DNA from: Kitasatospora cheerisanensis KCTC 2395
GTDB lineage: Bacteria > Actinomycetota > Actinomycetes > Streptomycetales > Streptomycetaceae
Direction: 5' to 3'
Assembly: GCF_000696185.1 (NCBI RefSeq)
Contig: NZ_KK853997.1
Coordinates: 7,461,431-7,525,430 of the forward strand
DNA length: 64,000 nt
Positions 7,901-15,300 of the stretch are shown here, piece after piece. Positions within the stretch are counted from its first letter, which is position 1. Every line of letters begins with the position of its first letter. The notes under the pieces are model-generated. The model had not been told where the DNA came from. It made no database searches and saw nothing but the letters and a program-made list of their open reading frames with translations. The position numbers and the translations under genes are program-made.

Positions 7901-8836
7901 TCAGGGCTCCCTGTCCGGTGTCGCGGGAGGGTCCGGCCGGGCGGGCCGGGGCAGTAAGTCTCGGCGTTTCCGGGTGTGTTGGGTGCTTGGTGGGCGTAGC
8001 CGGGGGTCCGATGGTCGGGGATGGGGCGGGTGCCGTTCAAGTGGGTCGCGTCCGGGCGTGCCTGGGTCGAAGGGGGCGTTTTCGAGCATGAGGGCGGCGG
8101 TGTCCAGTTGTTTGTGGGCGTGCTGGGGGAGGCTTCCGCTGTCCAGTGCGCAGGCGGCGAGAGCCTGTTCGAGGGCGGTTGCTCGGCCGGGGGCCAGGGC
8201 GGTGCGGGCGGTGGGGTGGGCGAGGAGGTCGCGCAGGGCGTAGCCGTCGCCGGATTCACTCGTTCGGCTGACGGTGGCCCTGGCGAGGTGTCGGGCGGCG
8301 GGTATGCCCGGGGTCGGTGGTGTCGAGGCGGGTGGTGAACACCGCGAGCCGGTCGCCCGGTTCGAGGGCGGTCCACAGGTCGGCGGCCTGTTCGGCTGCC
8401 TGCCGGTCGCCGGGGCGGGAGAGTGCGGTGCCGGCGTCCTCCCAACGGGCGCCTGGTTCGGCGTCGTCGAGCTGGGCGAGGGCGCCGGGCGGGTCGCTCG
8501 CAGTGGCGCGGGCGAGGACGGCGGTCTGGCGGCCGTCGAGGATGCGCCGGCCGATGCCGCGGTGCTCATCGATGTGGCGCAGGGCCTCGCTCCAGCGGCC
8601 GGTGGTGGTGAGGGCGAGGGTGCCGTCGGCCGCCACAGCCACGCCCGTACGTCGGTGCGCTGCTCGTCGGTCTCGGTCAGGCCGGCCGGGACGGTGATGC
8701 CGTCGAGGACGGTCTCGATGGCGCTGGTGACGGCGCGGTAGAGGCCGAGGAGTCGGTGGCCGCGCTGGTGGTGCCCGGCACGCATGTGGAGGCGGGCGAG
8801 GTTCACGATCGGCTCGAGTCCGCGGACGGCGCTCAT
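7901..8836 (-). pseudogene. Helical-repeat protein with two compensating frameshifts and a doubtful N-terminus
   Basis: Three collinear segments of one protein lie in two frames. Segment 1 (8836-~8634) reads RGLEPIVNLARLHMRAGHHQ; segment 2 (~8634-~8310) contains GRWSEALRHIDEHRGIGRRILDG; segment 3 continues with YALRDLLAHPTARTALAPG. They join perfectly if one G is restored near 8634 and one base is removed near 8310. The helical, Leu/His-rich pattern resembles uncharacterised actinobacterial proteins often found beside NUDIX and kinase genes. At the 5' end a plus-strand frame begins only 40 bases away, so the N-terminus may be missing. The stop (7901-7903) abuts the TTG start of the NUDIX-NUDIX-GNAT gene, which suggests one transcript. 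Function is unknown. Confidence 0.55.
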
Positions 8837-8875
8837 CGCGGGGAGCGGGCTGCGGGGCATCCGCCCCGCCCACCC

Positions 8876-9210
8876 ATGCCGGACGAGACGCTCGTCGAGG
8901 CAGCCGTCGAGGCGATCGTCGTCGCGCCGGACGCGGAGTCCGTGCGCGGCCTGGTCGACCACCTCGACCGGGCCGGGGCGCTGTGGACGGGCGTTCGCAC
9001 GCTGAACACGGCGCGGCGGCGGCCCGGACGGTCTGGGACACCGCCGCGGCCGACACCCGCCGGGCCGCCGCCGCGCAGATGCTCGTCGGCCACTGCCACT
9101 GCCACTGCCACTGCCACTGCCACTGCCACTCGATCGGCGGCGACGCCGGCGTCCTGGACCCGAAGGCGACAGTCCGCCTGCTCCGCGAGGTCGTGCCCGT
9201 CACCTGGTGA
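8876..9210 (+). pseudogene. Unknown gene with a His-Cys repeat, frameshifted and probably 5'-truncated
   Basis: A plus-strand frame from 8876 (MPDETLVEAAVEAIV...) has strong third-position GC through about residue 45, then the coding signal moves to another frame that ends with TVWDTAAADTRRAAAAQMLV, six His-Cys dipeptides, and DPKATVRLLREVVPVTW before the stop at 9210. The switch lies between 8983 and 9010. There is no ribosome binding site before 8876, and the opposing broken gene starts 40 bases away, so the two look like truncated genes joined head to head. The first half is helical and acidic. No family was recognised. The His-Cys run could bind metal if expressed. Confidence 0.45.
9091..9130. 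repeat. CACTGC hexanucleotide tandem repeat encoding (His-Cys)6
   Basis: Six perfect CACTGC units plus CACT. In the plus-strand coding frame it gives alternating His and Cys followed by His-Ser. On the minus strand it would give Val-Ala or Gln-Trp repeats, which do not look coding. Confidence 0.9.
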
Positions 9211-9440
9211 CCGCCACCACGCCGAGCGGCTGTGTCGGAGTCGAACGGCAGGTTCCCCGCCGAGCGGCGCAGCCGGGTGTGCGGCGGCGGGCCGTAGGTG
9301 AGTGAGTCGAGGGACGGCAGTCAGCGGCGGCAGGCGGAGGTCGGTGATCGGGGGCGTGCGAGGAAGGTCGCGGACGACCTCTGCGCCGAGCCTCCCGGTC
9401 GTGGGTTCCCCCGCTGGGGGCTGTCCCTGCGGACGGGCAG

Positions 9441-10103
9441 TCAGCCGCGGGCGTTCCACACCAGCGGGGCGCGGTGGATCCAGGTCTCCTGGTCGACGGA
9501 GTCGAGGAGGAAGCGGGCGAGGTCGGTCCGGTTGATCCAGCGGCCGGGGGCGGTGGTTCCGGGGTCGGCGGCGCGCAGGGGGCCGGTGGCGGGCTTGTCG
9601 GTGAGGGCGACGGCGCGGGCGAGGGTCCAGTCGGTGGCGGAGGCGCGCACGAGCTGGTCGACGCCGGTGTGGTCGGTGAAGCCGGCTTTGATGTTCGACA
9701 GGTTGATGAACGCCTTCACCAGCGGGTTGAGGCGGGCCCAATCGTCGCCGACGCCCTGTGAAGAGGCCAGGGCGATGCGGCGGATGCCCTGTTCGGCCAT
9801 CACGGTCAGGGTGTTGCGGGCGGCGTCGGTCATGAACATCGGCGGGCTGACCGGCTTGGCCCAGGGGTTGTCGGACGCGCGGGCGTTGTTCAGCACGCTG
9901 ATCACCGCCCGGGTGCCGTGGGCGGCCCGGCGGATGTCGTCGATGTTCGCGGGCGTGCCCTGGATCAGTTCGACGCCGGCCGGGGCGTGGACGGCGGAGG
10001 GGTCGCGGACGAGGGCGCGGACGCGGTGGCCGCGTTCGGCGGCCTGGGCCAGGACGTGGGTGCCCGTGCGGCCGCTGCCGCCGAGGACGAGCAGGTCGGT
10101 CAT
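9441..10103 (-). CDS. NAD(P)-binding atypical SDR (NmrA-like)
   Basis: A 220-residue Rossmann-fold protein. The N-terminal GGSGRTGTHV is the dinucleotide-binding glycine motif of atypical short-chain dehydrogenases, followed by VRALVRDPSA, where arginine suggests NADP preference. The pattern of strands (ELIQGTPAN, AVISVLNNA, RIALASSQGV) matches NAD(P)H-dependent quinone or flavin reductase-like SDRs of about 210-220 residues. There is no YxxxK motif, so catalysis may be weak or the protein may sense the cofactor. It is complete and stands alone between two broken genes. The downstream 230 bases (9211-9440) hold no gene. Confidence 0.82.
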   Translation of the reverse strand: MTDLLVLGGSGRTGTHVLAQAAERGHRVRALVRDPSAVHAPAGVELIQGTPANIDDIRRAAHGTRAVISVLNNARASDNPWAKPVSPPMFMTDAARNTLTVMAEQGIRRIALASSQGVGDDWARLNPLVKAFINLSNIKAGFTDHTGVDQLVRASATDWTLARAVALTDKPATGPLRAADPGTTAPGRWINRTDLARFLLDSVDQETWIHRAPLVWNARG

Positions 10104-10172
10104 GGGGAGTCATCGCCTTTCGTGGGCGGAGCGCCGGGCGGCGGGAGCCGGCCGGGGACGGATGCGGAGGAA

Positions 10173-10531
10173 TCAGAGGCGTGCGGGCCGAAGCGGCCAC
10201 AGGCCCACCACGGCGGCCAGGGCCAGCAGCACGCTGGTGATGCCGATCGCGCTGTACTCCCGGCGGCGGAGGTGGAAGCCGGGGGCCGGCGCCATCGCCA
10301 CCGCGAGGCCGGTGGCGGCGAGCGGCGTGAGGAGCACTGCGATGCCGGTGGCGGCGGGGAGTCCGAGGGCAGCGGCCTATTCGACCGCGCCGATCAGCCG
10401 AACCGGGCCGCGGGCGAGGTCCTCGGCGCAGGGCAGATGCCGGCGAGCTCGTCGGCCGGCTGGGTCGTCTCCCTGACGCCGGTCATCGCGAACACCGCGG
10501 CCAGCAGCCCCTGCACGACCAGGACGTTCAC
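10173..10531 (-). pseudogene. DoxX-like membrane protein, broken
   Basis: The frame opens at GTG 10531 (VNVLVVQGLLAAVFAMTGV), typical of DoxX-like proteins of about 120 residues. After PADELAGICP it shifts frame near 10440; the shifted frame gives RLIGAVE, an in-frame TAG, and then AAALGLPAATGIAVLLTPLAA and a final transmembrane helix ending PLRPARL at 10173. Four hydrophobic helices can still be traced. A frameshift together with a nonsense codon at a usually conserved leucine makes real inactivation more likely here than in genes broken only by single-base losses. Confidence 0.7.
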
Positions 10532-10565
10532 CGGACTCGTCGCCCTGTGAATGGGATAGGGGAAA

Positions 10566-11276
10566 TCAGCCGTGAACGGGGACGGCGCAGCCGTCCGGGC
10601 CGCAGACCCGGGCGTCGCCACCGGCGGGGCCGACCGGGTGGGTGTCGTCCCAAGCGGTGCGGAGCAGGTCGAGCAGGGTGTCACTGTCCTGCGCGCCGGC
10701 GACGCCGAAGCGGCCGTCGACGACGATGAACGGGGCACCCGTCGCGCCGAGGCGCTGAGCGCGGGTCGCGTCGTCGCGGACCTGTTCGCGGTACTGGTGC
10801 TGGGCGAGGGCCTGCCGGGTCTGTTCGCGGTCCAGGCCCAGGGTGTCGGCCAGCGCCAGCAGGTCGTCCAGGGAGAAGACGGGCTCGGCCCTGCCGAAGT
10901 AGGTGTCGAAGATCGCGTCCCACGCTTCGTGGTTCTTGCCCTGGGCGGAGGCGTGGGCGAGGAACTCGTGGGCCAGGTCGGTGTTGCCGACCCGGTTGTC
11001 CAGCACCCGGTAGGGGCTCAGGCCCTCGGCCGCGGCCAGGGCCTCGATCCGCCGCGTCGACGCCTCGGCCTGGGCGCCGCCGACACCGTGCCGCCGCAGC
11101 AGCGCCTCGCGGACGGAGAAGGTCCGGCCCTCGGGGAAGCTGCTGCTGAGCGGGAACGAGTGGTGGACCACCTCCACGTCGCCGGCGTGCTCGAACCGCT
11201 TCACGGCCTGCTCCAAGCGGTGATGCCCCAGCCCGCACCAGGGGCACGTCACCTCGGACCAGATGTCCACCTTCAC
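10566..11276 (-). CDS. DsbA-family oxidoreductase (FrnE-like)
   Basis: A 236-residue thioredoxin-fold protein starting at GTG 11276 with GGAGG six bases upstream. The active site CPWC lies at residues 11-14, followed by the all-helical insertion of the FrnE/2-hydroxychromene isomerase-like branch, and by the cis-proline loop GATGAPFIVVD. No signal peptide is present, so it works in the cytoplasm, probably in thiol-disulfide exchange or polyketide-related isomerisation. A C-terminal tail has two further cysteines (VCGPDGC). It is divergent from an HxlR regulator 105 bases away, with a palindrome between them, a classic redox- or quinone-responsive arrangement. Confidence 0.88.
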   Translation of the reverse strand: MKVDIWSEVTCPWCGLGHHRLEQAVKRFEHAGDVEVVHHSFPLSSSFPEGRTFSVREALLRRHGVGGAQAEASTRRIEALAAAEGLSPYRVLDNRVGNTDLAHEFLAHASAQGKNHEAWDAIFDTYFGRAEPVFSLDDLLALADTLGLDREQTRQALAQHQYREQVRDDATRAQRLGATGAPFIVVDGRFGVAGAQDSDTLLDLLRTAWDDTHPVGPAGGDARVCGPDGCAVPVHG

Positions 11277-11293
11277 CGCGCACCTCCAATTCC

Positions 11294-11308
11294 TACGACT
11301 TGTTCGTA
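11294..11308. promoter_or_regulatory. Palindromic operator candidate between DsbA-like and HxlR genes
   Basis: TACGACTTGTTCGTA has inverted arms TACGA/TCGTA with a five-base spacer. It lies 18 bases upstream of the oxidoreductase start and about 75 bases upstream of the HxlR start. Redox-sensing HxlR/YodB-type regulators bind TAC...GTA palindromes of similar form. Binding is inferred. Confidence 0.5.
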
Positions 11309-11381
11309 ACGCCATGGTGGACCAGTATGAAAGGCGGTACAAAAGGCACATCCGTGTGCGTGCCGGAGAGGAATGTGCGGC

Positions 11382-11825
11382 ATGGAACAGACCCGCGAAG
11401 CGAAGGCGACCGGCGGAGCGGAGGTAGTCGCGGCGGCGATCGGGCCGTGCGCGGCGATCCCCGCCGATCGCATGGCCTTCATCCGCGAGGTTCTGGACCG
11501 CGTCGGCGACAAGTGGAGCCTGCTGCTGATCGCCGTCCTGGAGCCGGGCCCGCTGCGCTACACCGGCCTGCAGCGCCAAGTCCCCGGGATCTCCCAGCGC
11601 ATGCTCACCCTCACCCTGCGCCAGCTCCAGCAGGACGGCCTGGTCTCCCGTACCGCCTACGCCGAAGTGCCCCCGCGCGTCGAGTACACCCTGACCCCGC
11701 TCGGCCGTGGGCTCCACGAGATCGCCACGTCCCTGGTCGGCTGGGCCGCCGCCCACCACGACGAGATCCGCGAGAACCGGGCCCGCGCGATGTCGGCACA
11801 GCCGAGTGCGGGTGCACGCGGCTGA
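11382..11825 (+). CDS. HxlR-family transcriptional regulator
   Basis: A 147-residue winged-helix protein. The core reads VLDRVGDKWSLLLIAVL, then LRYTGLQRQVPGISQRMLTLTLRQLQQDGLVSR and a wing with EVPPRVEYTLTPLG, all diagnostic of HxlR. A cysteine near the N-terminus (GPCAAIP) is in the position used for thiol sensing in YodB-like members. ATG 11382 is preferred over ATG 11373 because GGAGAGG is too close to the first. It is divergent from the DsbA-like gene and probably represses it in response to oxidants or quinones. Confidence 0.9.
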   Translation: MEQTREAKATGGAEVVAAAIGPCAAIPADRMAFIREVLDRVGDKWSLLLIAVLEPGPLRYTGLQRQVPGISQRMLTLTLRQLQQDGLVSRTAYAEVPPRVEYTLTPLGRGLHEIATSLVGWAAAHHDEIRENRARAMSAQPSAGARG

Positions 11826-11869
11826 GCTACGTGGCGTTCCAGTGTTGTCCGCGAATCCCGCAGCCTCGT

Positions 11870-12402
11870 CAGCCGCCTGAATCGGTATCAGGGCGGACAC
11901 ATCGCCTGGCCGATCGGCAGCGGCGGAGCTCGTGCGCAGCCGGACCACCGAGCCGATCCGGACCTCCGGCCCGCCCGTGCCGAGGTGTCCGACTCTCCGG
12001 CCATCCCGGGTCCAGCCCGGGACCAGCCGGACCGTCGTCGGGTCGACCCGCAGGAAGACGACCAGTGGCCCTCGCCCAGGTCGAGCAGGCGGGAGTCGAG
12101 CTCCTCGTACAGTCCGCGGATCTCGCCGCTGGCCTGCGCAAGCACGTCGGCGACCGTCCGACCGTTGGCCGAGACCAGCCGGGCAAGTTCCGTCCGCAGA
12201 GCTGGGAGGGGCCGCACCCGTCGGCGACCGACGCCGCCAACTCCAGCGTCACCAGGTCGTCCCCGTATCGCCGGTAAAGCATCGTGTCGATCCGCTGGTG
12301 GGAGATCCCGGCCTCGGTCGTGCGGGCGATGAACGCCCCGCGCCCTTCGCCCGCCTTGTCGACCGGCGGCGTCGCTGCCTCTTCGCCGCCGTCGCGGTTC
12401 AG
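11870..12402 (-). pseudogene. Unrecognised protein gene with two frameshifts
   Basis: Three collinear segments in different frames look coding. The first reads GAFIARTTEAGISHQRIDTMLYRRYGDD; after a shift near 12215 the second reads LARLVSANGRTVADVLAQAS and EELDSRLLDLGEGHW; after a shift near 12050 the third reads VRLVPGWTRDGRRVGHLGTG. The first segment begins after a TGA with only a CTG codon available as start. No family was recognised. The end, near 11870, faces the HxlR gene stop. Confidence 0.4.
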
Positions 12403-12640
12403 TCACGCAGGGGCGGTAATGCGGGCCAGGTCGAGAGACTGTCGGTGAGAGCGGCCGCCGCTCCTCGACCTGTGGCTGCTGTGCCGCCGGATGCTACGCC
12501 CCTCCGCTGTTCGCCGGTAGATCCACCAGATGCGCCCAAGTCCTATGCAGCTCAACCGCCGCCAGCCCCGGGCGGCGGGCGTCGATCGTACGGCGCTCGC
12601 AGCCCGGCAGCCGAAATGTAGGGAATCGAGGGTATCAGGG

Positions 12641-13441
12641 TCAGTGCGTGTCGAAGACCGCCGTCACAGGCGCGTGATCCGACCAGCGTTCCGCGTGGGT
12701 GGCGGCGCGTTCGACGTGGGCGGAGACGCAGCGGGCGGCGAGGGCGGGGGTGGCCATGTGGTAGTCGATGCGCCAGCCGGAGTCGTTGTCGAAGGCGCGG
12801 CCGCGGTAGGACCACCAGGAGTAGGGGCCGTCCTGGTCGGGGTGGTGGGCGCGGAGGACGTCGACGTAGCCGTGCTCGTCGAGGACGCGGGTGAGCCAGG
12901 CGCGTTCCTCGGGGAGGAAGCCGGCCTTCTTCTGGTTGGCCTTCCAGTTGCGCAGGTCGGCCTCGCGGTGGGCGATGTTCCAGTCGCCGCAGACCAGGAC
13001 CTCCCGGCCCTCGGCGGCGGCACGCTCGCGCAGTTTGCCGAGGTGGACCAGGAACTCGGCCATGAAGCGTTCCTTCTCGTCCTGCCGCGGGGTGCCGACC
13101 TCGCCGGAGGGCAGGTAGAGGGAGGCGACGGTCAGGCCGGGCAGGTCGAGTTCCGCGTAGCGCCCGGTGGTGTCGAACTCGGCCGAGCCGAAGCCGATCC
13201 GGGTGGCGTCCGGCGTGCGGCGGGACAGCACGGCGACGCCGGCCCGGCCCTTCGCCACGGACGGCGCCCAGACGGCGTGCCAGCCGTCCAGACGTGCGAT
13301 GACCTCGCCGAACTGCTCGGCCTCGGCGCGCACCTCCTGGAGGCAGACCACCTCGGACTTGGTGTCGTCCATCCACTCCAGGAAGCCCTTCTTCGCGGCT
13401 GCCCGGATCCCGTTGACGTTGACCGTGGAAATGCTTTGCAC
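12641..13441 (-). CDS. xthA: Exodeoxyribonuclease III / AP endonuclease
   Basis: A 266-residue member of the exonuclease III family, which removes abasic sites and 3'-blocked ends in base excision repair. Motifs in order: STVNVNGIR (metal site Asn), CLQEVRAE (catalytic Glu), SLYLPSGEVGTPRQDEK, VLVCGDWNIAHREADLRN (Asp/Asn catalytic pair), WRIDYHMATPAL, and a C-terminal WSDHAPVTAVF with the catalytic Asp-His. GTG 13441 gives the family length and begins right at the first strand; in-frame ATG 13507 and GTG 13519 would add unsupported residues. It is divergent from a GntR regulator. Confidence 0.92.
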   Translation of the reverse strand: MQSISTVNVNGIRAAAKKGFLEWMDDTKSEVVCLQEVRAEAEQFGEVIARLDGWHAVWAPSVAKGRAGVAVLSRRTPDATRIGFGSAEFDTTGRYAELDLPGLTVASLYLPSGEVGTPRQDEKERFMAEFLVHLGKLRERAAAEGREVLVCGDWNIAHREADLRNWKANQKKAGFLPEERAWLTRVLDEHGYVDVLRAHHPDQDGPYSWWSYRGRAFDNDSGWRIDYHMATPALAARCVSAHVERAATHAERWSDHAPVTAVFDTH

Positions 13442-13539
13442 CCAGCGAGGGTACCGGTTCACGGCCCGGGGCCGTGGCAGGGAACCCCGCCCATTGGTCT
13501 TGACCATGTCCCCGGGCACCCCCTACTGTCACTTACTGC

Positions 13540-13556
13540 AAAGACCTTTAATAAAG
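13540..13556. promoter_or_regulatory. AT-rich palindromic operator candidate upstream of the GntR gene
   Basis: A markedly AT-rich patch (about 13531-13561) in very GC-rich DNA. It contains the perfect 11-bp palindrome CTTTAATAAAG (13546-13556) overlapped by AAAGACCTTT (13540-13549). It lies 83 bases before the GntR start and 99 bases before the exonuclease start, so it could hold promoter elements, an operator, or both. Confidence 0.4.
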
Positions 13557-13638
13557 AAGGACGGATAAAGCTCGCCCTCCCCACCTGCCGAAACCGGGGA
13601 GCGACGGCGGGCCGTCGGCCTTCAGGGTGGAGGACACG

Positions 13639-14400
13639 GTGGGGCAAGGAACGCTCACGGCGGTAGCGGAGCCGAAGTACTGGCACCTGCGCACGGTGCT
13701 GCTGCGGACCATGGACGCCGAGTTCTCCACCGGCCAGGTGCTGCCCAACGAGCGTGAGCTGTCGGCGCGCTTCGGCGTGGCCCGCGCCACCCTGCGGCAG
13801 GCCCTCGACCAGTTGGAGCTGGAGGGCCGGCTGGTCCGCCGCCGCGGCATCGGCACCCTGGTCGCCGCCCCGCGCGTCGGCGTCCCGGTCAACGACCGCG
13901 AGTCCGGCCGGGCCGGCGCCGCGCGCGGCTCGGAGTGGAAGGTCGTGGACTGCACCACCGCCGCCGCCTCCGCCGCGCTGTCCCGCACGCTCGGCATCGC
14001 CGAGGGCGAGCAGGTGCACACGGTGCGCCGGCTGCGCATCACCCAGGGCGTGACGGTCGCCACCGAGTCGCTGCACGTCCCGGCCGCCGCGCTGCCGCAC
14101 CTGGCCGTGGTGGTGGACGAGAGCGACCGCGCCCGAGGCGTGCTGCGCCAGCTGGACCGGCTGAGCATCGACGGCGAGTCCCGCTCGGTGGAGCTGGGCG
14201 TGGCCGAGACCGGCGAGGCCGCGCTGCTGGAGCGCCCCCCGGGCACCCCGGTGCTGGTGGTCACCACTCAGTACGCAACGGCGGGCCGGCTGGCGGCGGT
14301 CGCGGTGTCGACCTACCGCGCCGACACCTGCAAGCTCACCTTCGGCGAGTCCGGCGCCGTCCAGGTCGCCACCGCCGTCCCCGCCACCGCCGTTTCCTGA
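13639..14400 (+). CDS. GntR/HutC-type transcriptional regulator
   Basis: A 253-residue regulator starting at GTG 13639; GGAGG five bases upstream decides this start over GTG 13627. Residues about 10-75 form the GntR winged helix (LPNERELSARFGVARATLRQALDQLELEGRL, here the recognition helix region, with the wing RRRGIGTLV). The rest is a UTRA effector-binding domain (about 95-245) with the typical VRRLRIT, ATESLHVP and VVTTQYATAGRL strands, which usually bind sugar phosphates, amino sugars or histidine metabolites. The stop codon lies in a TGACGG-type palindrome. The target is unknown; the AT-rich palindrome upstream is a candidate own operator. Confidence 0.88.
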   Translation: MGQGTLTAVAEPKYWHLRTVLLRTMDAEFSTGQVLPNERELSARFGVARATLRQALDQLELEGRLVRRRGIGTLVAAPRVGVPVNDRESGRAGAARGSEWKVVDCTTAAASAALSRTLGIAEGEQVHTVRRLRITQGVTVATESLHVPAAALPHLAVVVDESDRARGVLRQLDRLSIDGESRSVELGVAETGEAALLERPPGTPVLVVTTQYATAGRLAAVAVSTYRADTCKLTFGESGAVQVATAVPATAVS

Positions 14401-14523
14401 CGGGCCGTCGGGCAGCCGCTGACGCCCCGTCGGGTATTCGCTGACGCTCCGGCGGACAGTCACTGACGGCACGTCAGGCGTGAGCCGCCGCGCCCGCCCC
14501 CCCGCGTCCTGACGGGCCGTCGG
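14398..14523. repeat. Cluster of TGACGG/CGTCA palindromes after the GntR gene
   Basis: Five copies of a short palindrome lie between the GntR gene and the next gene: at 14398 (containing the stop codon), 14420, 14442, 14463 (perfect arms CTGACG/CGTCAG around GCA) and 14509. Copies 2 and 3 are degenerate. They could form small hairpins acting as terminators or 3'-end stabilisers. Confidence 0.6.
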
Positions 14524-14618
14524 ACAGCGGCGGCAGGCCCTGTCGGCGCCGCCCGTTACGCTCCCGCTCGCCGGCCCGGAGACGGTCGGGCGGCAGAGCG
14601 AACAGGGGTGGCGCGACG

Positions 14619-15260
14619 ATGAGTTCGACCGATCCGAGGGACGTGAGCCGGGGGCTCGTCGAGCGGGCGATCGCGGCGGTGGCCGCGGACCCGTCCCGGC
14701 AGGTGCTCTCCTACAACCGGTTCGCCGGCCCGTGGGTGGAGGGCGAGTTGCGTCCGCGCGGTGTCGACACATTCCCGGGCGGGCACCCGCTGCCGGAGAG
14801 CCTGCGCACCTGGCTGGCGTACGACGGCGGGATGTTGGCCCGGCACGGCTGGTTCGACCGGGCCGGCGGGCTCGCTCCGCGCACGCTCGGGGAGATCGCC
14901 GTCGAGGAGTTCGGCGAGCCGTGGGGGTCGTGCTTCGAGCCGTTCTCGGACCGTTTCGGCGGCTGCTTCCTGCTGCCCGGCGGCTCCGACTCGCGCCGGG
15001 TCCTCTCGCTCGGCCCGAACGGCGAGCGCGACGAGCTGGGGGAGTACCCGGTGTTCGCGCTCGACGTGGACGACCTGCCGTACGCGGTGCTGATGTACCC
15101 GGGCTTCGACGCGTACCTCGCCGACACCGCGGGCGTCCTCGACCCGGCCGAGGGCGAGGGCTACGACGCATTGAAGAACGACCGCCGTTTCGCGCACCGC
15201 ATGCGCACCCACGCCCGCGACCGGCTCGCCGGCGACTACGACCTGCTCTGCCTCCCGTGA
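14619..15260 (+). CDS. SMI1/KNR4 (SUKH)-family protein
   Basis: A 213-residue protein preceded by a weak purine-rich site, with ATG 14619. The middle has the SUKH pattern: LPESLRTWLAYDGGM, a helix-strand with FEPFSDRFGGCFLLPG, then the strand pair YPVFALDVDDLPYAVLMYPGFDAYLAD. SUKH domains bind partner proteins. In bacteria many are immunity proteins against polymorphic toxins, others are housekeeping. No toxin gene is adjacent, so the role is open. The 3' end faces the ROK gene and a perfect CTGACG/CGTCAG palindrome separates them. Confidence 0.65.
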   Translation: MSSTDPRDVSRGLVERAIAAVAADPSRQVLSYNRFAGPWVEGELRPRGVDTFPGGHPLPESLRTWLAYDGGMLARHGWFDRAGGLAPRTLGEIAVEEFGEPWGSCFEPFSDRFGGCFLLPGGSDSRRVLSLGPNGERDELGEYPVFALDVDDLPYAVLMYPGFDAYLADTAGVLDPAEGEGYDALKNDRRFAHRMRTHARDRLAGDYDLLCLP

Positions 15261-15285
15261 CGCAGGCCGTCCGACCGCCGGCCCC

Positions 15286-15300
15286 CTGACGGTGCGTCAG
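15286..15300. terminator. CTGACG/CGTCAG palindrome between convergent genes
   Basis: Perfect six-base arms around GTG. It lies between the convergent SUKH and ROK genes, and its right arm contains the ROK stop codon (15297-15299). It may act as a small bidirectional terminator. Confidence 0.45.

Noticed and set aside
1868..9130. Tandem hexanucleotide arrays considered as CRISPR-like
   Set aside because: Units are contiguous with no spacers and no cas genes are present.
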